A stretch of DNA of 64,000 nucleotides from Triops longicaudatus. Taxonomy: Eukaryota; Arthropoda; Branchiopoda; Notostraca; Triopsidae. The DNA is taken from the NCBI GenBank assembly GCA_022885665.1, contig JAGQDJ010000148.1, positions 1 through 64,000 of the forward strand. Direction: 5' to 3'. The notes below the pieces were generated by a model that was given only the letters and a program-made list of their open reading frames with translations, did no database searches and was not told the origin of the DNA. Made by a program: the position numbers and the translations under genes. Numbering within the stretch: the stretch's first letter is position 1; the number at the start of each line of letters is the position of its first letter. Below, in pieces: positions 44,001 through 57,800 of this stretch.

Positions 44001-47000
44001 CGCGAAGAAATCACCGAACCGGCCGTAAGCTTACTTTCTAATAAAAACTTTTTTCAAGGTGCTCTGTTGAAAAACACACTAATATATGACAAAGTGCCGG
44101 ATGTGGACGATATAAGAAAGTCACGACAGTCGTACTTGTTTGTTTGGGTTTTAAGACGAAGTGTCACATGTTTGGTAGCCGCACCCGACGGATTCTGCAG
44201 TGTCTGCTTTTTACGGCTCTTGAGCAGAATACGATGCTTAATATGATGCATGGACTTAATCTTACTGAGATACGTAATATGACCTGTTTGCATGCTTGTG
44301 TAGCTGGGTTACCTAATATGGTCCACTTTTTAATATGACCACAATTCTTATCTTCTGACGAAAGCTCTTTTCAATTGGGCCATATTTTAACACTCAGACA
44401 CCAAGTGTTAAAGGAAAAAGACTACAAGTCAAGAAAATTATACTTACTTGTGAATTGCAAGAAATTAAGTGGTGTCCTTTCTTTTCCTTCGTATGGATTG
44501 TTAGCGAAAGGTTAGGAATTATTATTATTATGGACGATGTTTTCTTTTGCAGATTTGCGCACTGCGTCACTTGACCGCGCGACACATTGAAGCCGAAATG
44601 GCGCAAAATGCGGTGCGCTTGAATTACGGTTTGCCGGTGATTGTGCAGCTCTTGCAGCCACCTTCACGCTGGCCGTTAATTAAAGCTTTAATCGGCTTGG
44701 TGAGGAATTTGGCCCTGTGTCCTGCGAACCATGCACCCTTACGGGAACAAGGTGCCATTCCGCGATTGGTGCAGCTGCTCATCCGCGCCTTCCAAGACAT
44801 TCAGCGCGTAAGATTAACCTTATAGGCTTTTTGGTGTCTTAAATGATTTTTTGTGTTTTTTGTGTCTTTTTTTACGATCTTGGGTCAGTTTACAACCGTG
44901 ATCTTTCAGTTGATTAAAAGGAAGACTTTTACACAAATTTTTAAGGTCTTAAGTTAGGTGTGTAACCGGGTAAGGCGAAGTTCTCATACTTTAAAGCATA
45001 GTAAGGCTTGACTCGCGGAAGACTAGGCAAGACCGAGAAAGAAACGGGAAGTTGAGTGAAAAAGTTAGAATATTGTAAATAATGAGCATTAGTTACGTGA
45101 AAGAAAACGTTTTTGTTAGTTGCTAGCCTTTTAAGCGCTTAAAATGAAGTTTTTTCCCGAAAGTTTAGAAACAAAGCTTCAAAGCTTACATACAGCGTAA
45201 GTCGAAATTCGTGTACGTAAAAGCACGATGAAGGGTAAGAGAACGTCCGCAAGACGACGTAAAAAGCGGGAAATAGAACAAAATGCTTAAGTTTATTTTA
45301 TCAGTGAACTTTAGTTGCGTTTTGGCGATTTTTTTTGCAATATTTAATTGCCGAGAATCAAAAATTTTCGTTAATCTTAGAAATATTTTACTCTTCAAGG
45401 CGTGCAGGTAAAAGCATTGTCAAAGTTAGAGTTAAATCCGCTCAAGACGACATAATACTTAAGAAATGTGTAGTTGAACGGAATCGTTAGAGTTTTGAAA
45501 ATAGTGAGCTTTATTAAACGATTAGATCTTAAACGAATCGAAATCGAGCAATTGAATTGACGTTGCGAACTTTTTTTCTGCGAAAGCTCCACTAAAGCAA
45601 TAATGTATGCGTTTGAATAAATTACTTATATTACGTGCTGTCGAAATACGACATACATACTTTTTTTTTGACGGTCTTTTTCGTGTCAAAACGGTTTGTT
45701 TCGTCGTCAAACTTCAAAATGACAGTTTTAAATTGACTTAAGATGGCTGAATAGAACAATTTAGTATAGATCTTCATTACGGAATGTAGAGATGCACTTT
45801 TCATTTCTGTTTGGGTTTATTTATCGTATTTTACGTATTCATTTATTTTTCACCTAATTAGCGCTCGTCGGTCGTCAGTGGAGGGAGTGGCCAACAAGCC
45901 CCGGCAGCTTATGCCGATGGCGTGCGCATGGAAGAGATTGTGGAAGGCACAGTAGGTGCTTTACATATTTTGGCCCGCGAGTCGCATAACCGTGCAGCTA
46001 TCCGAGCTTTGAACGTAATTCCCATCTTTGTGCAGGTAATAACCATAACCTTTCTTTTGAAATATAGAATTTTTCGATTAAAACTTGAAGAACGATGCGT
46101 AAAACTTTTTCATTGCTTTTTTGTCTCTTTGCAGCTTTTGTATAACGAAATCGAAAATATTCAGCGTGTGGCAGCTGGTGTACTTTGCGAACTGGCAGCA
46201 GACAAAGAAGGCGCAGAACTAATTGAACAGGAAGGTGCCACTGCACCCTTGACGGAATTGCTTCATTCTCGTAATGAAGGAGTCGGTATGTGGGAAAGAT
46301 AATCTTGAGCGTCTTTTTTGTCTTTGTTGTAGAAATTTTGCCTTCGTTTCGCCAATGTGCATTAATTTTATTTACGTTTCTTGATGAAATACTGCATGAA
46401 TTTTGTGTTGTCTTGTGATTCTGTCTACATTTAATTTTTCTTCATATGTTTTACTGTATGTATTTTAAAATTTTTGTATCTCTTTTTACTTTTGATTTTT
46501 TTATTTTATTTGTCGTACGATTTGTTGGTACTTTTATGTCTGCTTGTGTATTTTACTTTTTTTAGCTTTAATTTCTTGATTTTTCTGTTGTATTTCTTGT
46601 ATGTCTGGTTGGCTCGATTTTATTTATTTGTGTGTCCTTAGTTTTCACATATCATTTCTTGTGTTTTCTGTTTTGAATTCTTTAACTTGTGTGTCAATCA
46701 GACATTTTCTATTTTTTATTTACTGGCATCTTAAACGATTATTTGCTTGTGAACGTTTTGTTCACTACGATGTATTCGCAGATGATGTTGCATTCCTTCA
46801 GAAGTGTTTAAATTTTGTTGGTTTTGACGAATTTGTAGATATCTAATGACTTATTTTCTTTTATTAGCGACGTATGCGGCTGCTGTGCTCTTCCGTATGT
46901 CGGACGACAAGCCTCAAGAGTACAGGAAACGCTTGTCGATGGAGTTGACCAATTCTCTCTTCCGCGAAGACCAAAACAACATGTGGAACGGAGACATGGG

Positions 47001-48955
47001 ACTTATGCCACCCGATTTGCAGGCAAATATTTTCCCTAAATCCTTATTTTGATTCTTTTTACTTGTATATTTTGATTTTCATTACGCTGTTTCAAGCACT
47101 CAATGTCTTGTTACTCCTTGTCGACTAGTTCATCCTTTTTTGCTCAGTTTCTTCGTCTTTTATACGTTGTTACTGCTACCACATCTTTCTTTAAATTTTT
47201 TCACTAATTAAATTTTTATATATTTTGGAAAGAAATTTGGTTGGTGTCGGTGATATTTAAACGGATTTTCTTAGAACTTTGGCTACTTATTTTATGTTGG
47301 AACGTACGTTTTCATTTGTTTTTGTTTTTTTCTTTTGCGTTTCATTTCTTGTCTTGTCTGGTGGGCGGGGCCAAATTTTGCGGTCTTGAATATACAGGAC
47401 ATGTTGGGCCCTGATCAGCCGTACGAAGGCATGTATGGACAAGGTCCCCCGAGTGTGCATTCCAATGACGGTGCGCGGTCCTATCGCCAAGGTAAACACA
47501 ATCGATTAAAAGGAGAAATTGTGTGGGAAGATAAAAGAAAGGAAAGAAGGGGTTGAAGAAATAAGACTTGATAAGTGTTGGGGGTTTAGAACAGAGAAGA
47601 ACTCCCGTCACAATTGTCATCCGTACCTTTTTTATTTGTACATATTTAAACTGTCTGGATCTTGGTGGTTATCGATAGTTTTTCAGTGCGTAACTATCTA
47701 ATCGAAACAAGTAAGTGAATGCACTTTTCGCTGCATTTTCATAAAGTCCGTATTCAAAACGATCCTAGTGCCGATCCTTTCAATGAAACAGAGAGACTAG
47801 TATAATTCGCTATATTAGAGCATATATCGAAATTTAAAATAAGAATTAATGAATAATTTCACTTTAAAAGGAAGATAAATGCATAGCAAATACCTGTCCA
47901 GTATAACACCTTATTCAACGTAGCACTGGACCCTAGGGTAGGGAATGGGAAAGCTGGGTAATCTGAATAGTGCGTATGGTAGCAATTGTAGGTGGAATTA
48001 AGTATTACACACCGAGTTACTTATTAGCTTTGAAATATTATGTTTCTATTCAAAGGCAGCAAATCGTGTACTTCCCGGTTGGTTCTGAGCTTACTTTTAT
48101 TAAGTGTGATTGTAGCAAATTTTTGAGGCAGCGCCGAATAGTTCAGGTCCATTCAGAATGATTGGATAAGATTTTCCGTAAGATCCAAGACACCAAGAAA
48201 TAGTTAATTCGATATGAAAATTAAAAGAAATTCGTACAATTGAAGTAGTTCTATGCGATGTACGCCTGCGAGGAAACGGTTTTGCTAGAGTAACGGCTTA
48301 TCTGGAATTTAACAATCTTTTTCCACCTTTTGTGCGTGGAGTAATTCAGTCGTTTATTACATTTAAAAGTTACTAACCGTTTTAATTACACTTACCCTCC
48401 ATATTTCCCTCTTCAAGAGAAACAACCGTGTGAGAACCCGAGGTATTCGCCACCCCAAAATTAAAGCACTACCTTTCTTGCATTTTTCACAGCTTGTTTG
48501 CTTGAGTTCGATGTTATTAGCATGGATTGCACGATTAAACCTCACTTAACGGAAGACTGAACGTAAAATGCGGAATGGAATGCCAATTACTCATTTTTTC
48601 TGAATCTAATTGCGTTTAGTTGAATTTATAACAATATATTCCGTTGAAATTAATTTGAACTTGTTGGAATTCATTTAGATTCATTTATGTTCGCCGGAAG
48701 AAGAAAAACCGGAATAATGTATTTCTTATTGATTTTTCAACAGGATATGACGCCTTACCCGTAAACTCGGGCATGGAGATGGGTTCGCACCACGTGAGTG
48801 GCCCAGGATCCAATTACGGACCCATGGACCACATGGAGTTGGGCGGGCCAGGACCTGAGATGGGCTTTGACCCCTTGGAACCTATGGGTCAAGGTCCACC
48901 TCAGCCGCCGCATGATAACAACCAGGTGGCAGCGTGGTACGATACCGATTTGTAA
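41023..48955 (+). CDS. CTNNB1: Beta-catenin / Armadillo
   Basis: Twelve coding exons: 41023-41062, 41310-41498, 41652-41839, 42708-43314, 43595-43743, 43818-44024, 44553-44807, 45862-46035, 46135-46285, 46868-47022, 47398-47491, 48744-48955. Phases match throughout; 806 residues. It links cadherins to alpha-catenin at junctions and is the transcriptional effector of Wnt signalling. Seen: the phosphodegron DSGIQSGATT (Ser36, Ser40, Thr44, Ser48, the GSK3/CK1 sites); the alpha-catenin-binding region before about residue 140; twelve armadillo repeats at about 139-668, nearly identical to other animals (for example LLSSPVEAVLFYAITTLHN); the C-terminal Pro/Gly/Met-rich transactivation region; and the terminal AAWYDTDL with a PDZ-binding DTDL. 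The leader exon probably ends at 40789, with its acceptor at 41001/41002. Intron 10 uses a GC donor. Insect name: armadillo. Confidence 0.98.
42110..42460. repeat. Dispersed repeat, copy 2 (in beta-catenin intron 3)
   Basis: Diverged relative of 26695-27070 in the same orientation: TCTCAAGTCCCGTTTT, AACCTCGAACTACGCCAA, CTCCCTATTGGATATCT, AAACAAGAGGCTGACAAATTCC. Ends not defined. Confidence 0.5.
47021..47397 (+). other. GC-AG intron of beta-catenin (intron 10)
   Basis: The exon must end at ...GATTTGCAG (47022) to keep PPDLQ-DMLGP, conserved in arthropod beta-catenins, and the following bases are GCAAAT. The acceptor is ATATACAG|GACATG. No GT near the junction preserves the frame. Coordinates here include the last two exon bases. 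Reading through instead would end the protein after about 9 extra codons. Confidence 0.85.
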
Positions 48956-50334
48956 AAAGCAGCACAAGAAGAGGTCCTAAGGGGGCGGAGTTTTTGTTGC
49001 TTCTGTTCAGTTATCGTTTACACCGTTCACGACAAGCATATACCCCATTTTCTTATGCTTGATTTTTTACATGGACAGAAAAGTTGTTGAAAGCTGAAAA
49101 ATATTTTTTTTTGGGTTGTTTTGGGTTAGCAAATGGGAGCACGGTCCATGTTGACCTATCAGACAGTAAAACCGTTAACCGGATAAAAGAGAAACTTGGG
49201 TCTCCCAAAGTAGATAATTTGGTCGAAGGTGAAAGATTTACCTCCGTTATAGTTTTTTCTGTTGCCTGATTTTTTCCCTTGAATTTTTAAAAACTCACTG
49301 CCTTTTTCTGCGACCCAAGGCGGCTGATTTTTTTATTACTATTATTTTCCTAGCTAAGACAATTATTAAGAAATTTTCCTTGTAAGGCCAATAAGAGAAG
49401 AAATAATCCCGTACCCACAATCATTACTTTGAATGACAAACGGCGGTTACTTGATTTCAAGTGTTCGTGTTTTTGTATTGCATATCGTCTCTCTTACCTC
49501 TTTCACTTTCCATTGGTTTGCATTTTTCATTTTTACTGTTAGTATAACCTCCGCAATTTTTGAATTATGACATGACTATATTACAACCCTTTTTTAGATA
49601 ATGAGTAGTGTTTCTTTTTAAGGGCTGTGAATAGTGCGTTAAGCTCCGTAAAATGTTTGCATTTTCACGCAAAAGCCGGTTCAGTTTCGAGGGGTAACAA
49701 AGTTGTTCTGATCTCTTAAGGATTTTCGTAGAAAGATAAAGAGGTTAGGGATTGAAAATGGGTGGCGACAAGGGGAAATGTGTTGTGGTGAATAATGGTG
49801 AATTTTCCGTAAGTGTTGGTGTCACATTTGTCGCTTTGATCGTTAACCCCCAAAGATGGCTGTCAGTTTCTTTCATCCTCTTCCTATCCTGCCCCAATGT
49901 TTCTTTTCTATGATTACTGAAATCGTGTCATAGATGTACCATCTGTACACACTAGTTAGCCCATCCCATCCAAAACCATCCCCATTTTTGACAGATTTTT
50001 ACAATATACGTCTCGCTCTCCAGTTGTCACTCGTCTTTCTACTTGACCGATGTGGGGGAATTTTAACCAATAGCGACATTTGATTCGATGAGCATGTTGG
50101 TGAGAACAAGGGATCACCAACTTCAGAAAGCTTAAGAAACTAGTTTGGTAGATGGCGTGGATGCATTCACCCCCATTACATGTCGTGGTGTCTCAAGAAT
50201 GCCGGAAACGGTAATACGTCGGACAATCGACGTGGTTCGTGTTTAAACGTTTAAAAAATAACATGTCGTAGACAAGCACCGGCCGCTTCTGCTAGTTTAT
50301 GTTTTACAATGAACTTTGGATAAAATATTAAATC
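48956..50334 (+). other. Beta-catenin 3' UTR and spacer
   Basis: Follows the beta-catenin stop; T-rich. No convincing AATAAA was picked out, so the transcript end is unknown. No further ORF supported. Confidence 0.45.
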
Positions 50335-51860
50335 GAATTGAACTTGACCTAATGTAAATGAATTTAACCTGATCTAGAATAATCTAACTTAAAGCGATCC
50401 TAACTCAAATCTTATTTGACCTGGCCTTACTTAACATAGTATCGCTTGAACTACTACAGCTTAACCTAAAGTAAGTTAACCTAATTTGACTTAAATTAGC
50501 CTGAGTTGATCGAAGTTTAGCCTAACTCGTATCACTGTGATTAAACGTAACTTGAACTTACCTAAATAACTTTAGCTTCACTGAGACAACATTTAAACTC
50601 TCAGACCTACCTAAGTTAACTTGTATTATCCGGACTTAACCGAGCGTAAAGTTACGTAACCCATTTTAACCTAGTTTTGACCTAAGCTAGCCTCACTCAA
50701 TTAGCCTTGAGTGTATCTGCCTAATGTTACTTGTCCAATCCTTACTATATCTAATTTACAGGGTGTTTTAGAAAGTACCAACACACCTCCATTCTTTCGA
50801 TTGTAACAAAAAACATCTAAAAAAATCGGCGATAAAATAGCCGATGTTCGGAATTCATCCCGATATATCATGACGCCATCTCGTGGATTTTTACGGAACC
50901 GCAACAATGAAAGAAAATTCCGATCGATCACATTTTATGGATGCAAAAATAATTCGTTATAGATCCCAAAAAATAGTGTAAGATCCGCCACGATAGGTGC
51001 AGACTTAAAACAATGCGCCGTGTTTTATTTCCACATTTGCGGAGCATTTTCGGGTCACCTTTCGAAAAGGCTTCCGGAATGGCTTCTTTTCAGCCCATGA
51101 AACCTATATTTAAAGTGCCCACTAAAAATGCTTCATACCTTACAGAATAAAACTTGTCGCAGTTTCCTCTCCGATCATGGTGTATCTCACATTGAAGTTC
51201 TAGGCCTATAAAAAGCAAATGTGCGGCTTCGAAAGGTTTTATTTTTTGTCCATACAATGTGATTCGCACTGGATATGGCCCTTTCATTGTTGCGGTTCTT
51301 TAAGGGTCCAAAAGATGGCAACCATCACGATTTTATCTTGCAATGTGCTCCCAACGTCGGGTAATCATTGCCGAGATTTTTTAAGCCGTTTTTGTGTTAC
51401 AAGTACAAGAATGTAGGTTTACTGGGACTTTCGAAAGATTTTATAGTGAAAACTAACCCAACCGTAGCTGATTTATGCCTAATGTAACCGAAAGTAACAT
51501 TTATTTAATAATAAAGGTAGTCTAATATATGTTAGGATGAGAGTACTTTTAAAATAAGTAAGGATTAGTCCTAACGTAACCTAATCTAATGTCATCCAGT
51601 TTACAGAACCTAAATTATTTTAAGCCTGATCTAACCTAACATCACTTAACCGCACTTAAATTGTCCTTTCCTATTTTACCTAAACGTTACCTTAATTTGG
51701 CTTATACTATGTTAGCGAGCCTTATTTAACTTTGTTTAACCTAAAGGAACTAAGCTTTACCTAACTTAAATTTCAACCTGACCTAATCTAATTGAACATA
51801 ACATAATTTATTCTAACCTTACATACCCCAACGTAAGCTTAATATAATTCATATTTATTA
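50335..51860. repeat. Degenerate CCTAA-like arrays flanking a fold-back element
   Basis: CTAACCTAA-type units occupy 50335-50755 and 51470-51860, with the fold-back element at 50760-51440 inserted between them. Confidence 0.6.
50760..51440. mobile_element. Fold-back element, copy 2
   Basis: The left arm starts near CAGGGTGTTTTAGAAAGT (50759). The right arm, read in reverse complement, starts near CGAAAGTCCCAGTAAACC (about 51440). Both arms then share GTAACA, a CCGATGTT/CCGACGTT segment, GAACCGCAACAATGAAA and ATCACATT.TATGGA in the same order. The middle (about 51005-51150) matches the reverse complement of the middle of copy 1, including TTTTCGAAAA-like and CCCACTAAAAATGCTT segments. So copy 2 is a full-length relative of copy 1 in the opposite orientation. 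Confidence 0.75.
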
Positions 51861-54800
51861 ACTACTCTTCGAGACAAAAACAAAAATCACTGAGAAGTTT
51901 GTTATTTTTCACTATTTTTTTCTTTTTTTAAAAAAAGAAACTTACATCGCACTTGCAATGTATCGTCGTCTTTGGCTGTTTCAATCACTGAAAAATAAGT
52001 TTCCATGTATACATTAGGCAAATAAGTAGAACATGCTGAGTTAAGTTCGTTAGGCTTAACTAGGCTTCCTTGAGTAGATAAGTTACGTTAGATTAAGCTA
52101 GTTCAACCTAAACATTCGGCAGCCTTTCCAACTCTAACACCATTTCTAGCCCTGAAAAGTACTCGTGGTTATGAAAGAAAACAATTTAAGGCAGCATAAT
52201 CGCAGCCCGCGCCTTTATAAAAGAAGCAATTTTGTTTTTACGTCTAACCTCTACGAGAAGTGGTATGGAGTTGACCGGCAGCGCGAAAGACGAGACCCAC
52301 CGAGCAAAGGCCGCTGAGAACAGTACCGCGTATATCGAGAAAGTTGCCAAGGAAAATAAAACAGCCACAGGGAAGCTCGCAAGGCGTAAGCAGGCCGGAG
52401 GAAGGGCAGTTCTTCCCGTCAACTGTGGAGAGCGCCTGGTGTGGCGTACCCTTTTTTTAATGTTAAGGAAAGGGAATACAGTGCGTTAACCTACTTAACG
52501 TCTGCTCGTTAAGGTTGTTATGTCCAGTTTTTTCTCCCCCCCCCCCCCCTTACAGAAGGAAGAAGAATGTATCGGAGGCAGGACCGGTTATGAGAAGGGG
52601 AAGACGAGGATGGATTTCTTTTGCAAAAGTTATTGGGTATGGGCGATTAATCTTGTTTCGTGGACACCAGGGGATGCTGGTTCGCTGTGCGACGTTTTTA
52701 GGAAGTATACCACCCTTCACAAGCGTACATTCAGTTTTACAACAAAAAGGAAGAGTATAAGAAAGGATTCCCATAGTTACACTTATGGGCGTTTATAGCC
52801 GTGGGAGACGAAAAGCTGGATGGACGCGGTGGGTTATACTTTGTAAGAGTGAAAAGAGGGGTGGGGTGGTGTGGGGTGGGCAACTGCCTTGATGAGTGAA
52901 GAACAGCCTGACCATAAATCTGTTGGTGCACCGACGTAGATTGCTAGATAAGCGACCATTCATCTTGCACTATTGCGGACAACCGCACATACTAACCCCC
53001 AACTAGGTATTAAAAAAGGGGGTGTGTGGGGGAGAAGAGATATAGTTAGTCATAAAAAAGATGGAAAAACACCTTGGGACCATGGAGTTCAAGTGTCCAC
53101 CCAGTATCACCCCACTCCTCGTGTCCTATTTGCCCGCCAAGGTTTTGCGTGGGATAAGTATGCTTCAAGGAGCCAAGAAATGTTCGCAACCCGCAGCATT
53201 GAGTCGTTTTTTTTTGCGCATTGTTTGTTATTAGCAGTCGTTAAAGATAACTGTTCCATGGTCACAGGACGAGAAATATGGTTAACGTGCAGGAATCCGT
53301 ATTTGTTGGTTTATAGACAATTTTCCATGAGTGTGATGAACGCTGTGATGGTTTGGCTTCCGGGCTAGTAAAGTACTAGTCTACAGTTTTCGTTGTCGGG
53401 AACGTATGAAAACGAAAAAGTGAAAACCAAGTCATACTGAGTGATTCGTGAAGGTACAATCAAAGCGTGAATGCAGAGTAGAGTTTAAGAAAATCAAGCC
53501 AAAAGCCATGTGGAATGAATCCCCAAACTAAATTAATGATTTTATGTTTTAATTCGCCTGCTTTAAAGAGAGGCACTTACGACGACACGTTTGGTTTAGT
53601 TGGCTATGAAGAGGGTCGTAACCAGGATTTTGGTTCGGGGAGTTTCGGGGGGTGTTTTCCATATACAATTTTTTACACTTTGTAAAAAATGCGCACAATT
53701 GTGCACTTTTTTTTACTTAGTGCCTACACTCACTATTATACAATCAACATTTCGGTAGGTGGTAAAAACCCCTATCGTACTCCTGGGTGATCACACATAA
53801 AACCTTTTTCACAAACTGCAACTTTTGTTTCGATTGCCTTGCATCGTAATTGATTGAACAGTTCGTCTACGAAGTCACCGTACAACCAAATAGCGCTCAT
53901 TTCTAATGTTTCACAACACTGAAAATGCAAACAAGCTTTTGATTGCTGCCCTTTTATTCCAAAGATCTACCGAAATTTCATTTCATTCTAACTACGCCTT
54001 TAGGGTAGTGGTCTTAAACCAGAGGGTTCAGTAAAAGTAAAGTAAGAAAATAAATAAATAAATAAATAAATAAATATTGAGAGATCGGGCGTAAGCATGG
54101 CAATTTGCCCTCATCATAATATCTTTAATGTCTGCAATTAATAGTTGATTGTGAGAACATTTTGCAAGTACAGGCACTCCAATTCACTCGTTCAGTGATT
54201 TTTCAGGATAAACTAACCATCATTTTCCTTCATTTTCATCATTTTCACTTAAAACCAGATATAATTCGATGTCACCTACCAGCTTCTTTCCTCTGGTTTA
54301 CTTAATCTTCTCACACTTTTCATTGTTGTAATGTAGCTGATCTTCAATGTCGTACTATGCACGTTCCTAAGTTTAATTGACTAATAGTAGATCTCGAAGT
54401 TTAAAAAAATACGCGTTTTCATTGGTGCTATGGCGCTTAAATGATTACCTCTCTTTTGAGTGTAAACGAATAGTCCCAGAATACGTGTTTTCCAGTTTTC
54501 AAACATTTTAAATGCTGTCAAACTGACCTCTACGACGTTGTTAGTTGCTTTTTAGCGCGTTTAAGCGTTTTCAATTTTCCTTGTGCATCCATAGGAAACG
54601 TGTGGGGAACCTGCACGGGCTCCGCATCGGTTCTGCTATGACATTGGCTAAAAGTACTCTCTTTTTTTTTGCGTCCTAAACGATGTTTTTCGAATATTAT
54701 GACTTGGACCCGCCTTAGTGACTCCCAACTCCGGAAAGCGGTGCTATGTATCTAACTGGGCCCTCGTCCCAAAGTAGACTTTTGCTTTACGGAATACATT

Positions 54801-57800
54801 CCGCCGTGTCACAGCATGACACGAAATGTTAAAAAACTTGGAGAAAACGATGCTGACGACCAGAAACACACTTTCCCTGCCCATCTCGTTCGCTCCACCC
54901 CATTCGAAAAAAAAAAAGAAAAAAAGAACATGTTCCCTTTTTTCGAGCATCCTACAGAGCAGCACAAGATGAGAAAGAGGAAGAACTGTCCGCCATTGAA
55001 AACAGAATATATAGTTTCAGTCGTTTAGGGCTTCAATACCACCCTCCTGCTTTTCACAAGAAAGCATAAGTTAAGCACAGCAGAAAAGAAAGAAAGGAAT
55101 AAGAAAAAAAGCTGGGTCCTGTCGCAAGGAAATGTTTCCGATAAGTTAGGGTTATCGCTATCGCAGGCAAAAGCTTGGCACCGGCCTTTTTGTACACTCG
55201 TTTAAGTAGTCCAGAAATGATGCAGGGCTTCAAGGGGGTGGGGGATTTATTAAAACCCCCACCCTGTCTCCTCGTGCTCTCAAAAGATGGCTTGAAAGGC
55301 GTTTAACTCTTGAAACAAGCCAACGTCTATCATGGCGCCTACGTTATGTATACATACACCTTCCAACATTTCTTTGAAGCTCTTTGCTCTTTTTTGAGTT
55401 CTGGTCTCTGTTTCTGAAACCCCCTCATCGCTATCATCCAGGGAGGAAGGGTGTAGGATGCGACGCTCTGGCTTTCCCCAGTGTCACAAATCACCCCCAC
55501 AAGCCCCCCTTCGACAGGTGGTGTACATTATGCTAAAAGGTTTCGGCTACAAGCTCTCCGATGCTTCTTCACATATACATACACACATGCCACACCTCCT
55601 CGAGGCAAGAAATATCACAGCATTGGCGATTCCATTAAACTTATACTAACTTTTGACGTCAATCCATATGGCTCCATGTGGCTTATTTGAGCTTTGTAGC
55701 GTTTCCGCTGGAGGGCCTTGCTCCGAGTACTTAATCAACGTAAACTGCAAAAATGTGAAGAGAAAACCACCTGCGCTTTAATTAAATAGCTGGTTAGAAT
55801 AACACCTTGATCAAAGGCAATTTCATTTGTTTCAGTTTCAGTAAAGGTTTAGTACTCTGCGGTGTAATAACGGCCAGTTAGTACAATAACGCTGTTTCGG
55901 GGCACATTTTAGCTGCAGCACATGGTCTTGAACAAAATGCTGTTTTCTAAGATTCTAGAGAGCCTTGCTTTCAAGTAATAATGCAATGTAAGTATATTCA
56001 CAAACGGAATATACAGTAACCTGTGATGAAAACCTGATAGAACAAGAACGCTGGTTTCATAGTCTATTTGAGTTGTAGCACACGGTCATTGTCAACTTGC
56101 TTCGAGCTTCACAGCGTGACCGCTAGAGCGCCTTGCTGCCAGAAAATAACCTGGAGTCCTAATAGCAACAAACTTTTCCAAACTCCTTTTATGCAGCAAT
56201 GTGCTACATAAAAAGTGGATCATATTTTTGACGGAGTTAAGACAGTGCGTGACGGAAAGCTTTCTAGCCCTCTAGCGTATTTTTTCTCTTTTGTGTTAAA
56301 CGGAAGTAATTCCTCCCTTTTGGTAGCAATTCAAGGCAAAGACCTAAAAGGAGCAAAAGGGAATATGTTATCCGTCTAATTTATGAGATCCATGCTCTTT
56401 CTCTCTTGGTGAGCAGCTATACCCCTCCCACTCTCGTTTTTATTTCTTTTTCGAATCAAGCATACACATCCACCGTTTCTTTTGGGAAAACGGACGTGTT
56501 ACTTTTGCCGTGTTGGGAACCCACTATAAATTGTCTAGCTGCCGCGACGTTGGAAATGAGGCCGTTTGTATGACGGCGGCAGCTGAGCGACTTGGGGAAG
56601 CTGCTGGGGACCCCCAAAACCCCGGACCTCGTGATGGATGCCAAACCATCAACTCATGACAGACTCCCACCCCACACCTCCCCCTTACTTTCAAAGACAG
56701 CCCAGCGAGCCCTGCGTCTATACTTCCCAACACATCACTCCGGAGACCCTACGGACCCAGAGAAGCTTCACTTATTGGCAAGTTGGGACCAACACAGGCT
56801 CTTCACCGCAGTGTTTGGGATGCTGGGTGAGGATGCTGCGAGATAATCCGACTCACCTTGCTCTACAACAGAACGAACTAACGATGGTAAAGGTCGAGCT
56901 GCTCTATGCTTGATAAAACGAAAAGTAGCACTACGTAACAATTAAAACCAAAGGCTTCTAGTTTATGAATCTTTATTCTAGTGCAGTTCATGTTTGTAAT
57001 GTTTTATTTCAGAAAATAAGGCTCTGCAAAAATAAAAAGTATGCGAATTTTTTGAAAATTTCTTTCTCTTGGAAGCTATTTATGGTTTGAAAAATAGGTC
57101 TGTGATAATTATCCAGCGACTTTTTGAATGACCAATTGATAGGGAGACTTAATGACTGTTCCTGGTAATTCATTCCATGCACCAACTGTACGGTTGACGT
57201 GCAACGTGGACGATTTGAACTTGTATTTCACAGTACGGAAATTCAGGCATCGATTTCCTGTTAAATTGTCTTGTTAACATGAGAATGCACAGGCATTTAC
57301 CCAATTCTCGAAAATTATATTTGTTCGTGTTAACATTATTGTGTCTACAGTTTGTGTTAACATTGTCTTACGTTTTCGCTGCTGTCTCTCTATATAATCT
57401 TTAGTGAAATGTTACCAAAGAGAAAAACGGAAATCGAAACTAAATTTAGTGGGTTTTAGTAAACAGATTCCATAACGCATTTCCGTTCTCTGCTCCGAAG
57501 AAATTGATGTCATTTTATTTTTATTTCGCCTTCTAAGGCTGGGCGCAGAACCCGAGGATGTATTTGCCTATTGTTTCCGATTATGAACGGGACATATATT
57601 TGCTGTGCATTTTCCCGCGGGAGGGATGAAAGGTAATAAGCTGGACAGTTTCTCTAGCTGGCGAATTACGACTCAATGTGAAGGTGTGGTGTAGCGAAGG
57701 GAAAAGACGCATCCAAAGCGGAAAAGAAAACGAATGGAAAAGGGAAAAATAAATTAACTGGGCTAGGTAAATGTATAAATATATTCCAGATTCGTTGTGG

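Noticed and set aside
43605..44246. 213-codon ORF in the armadillo region
   Set aside because: Mixes out-of-frame exon 5, an intron and the true frame of exon 6; the spliced beta-catenin model explains it better.
52973..53368. 131-codon ORF
   Set aside because: No start context, splice support or recognisable domain; composition is not convincing.
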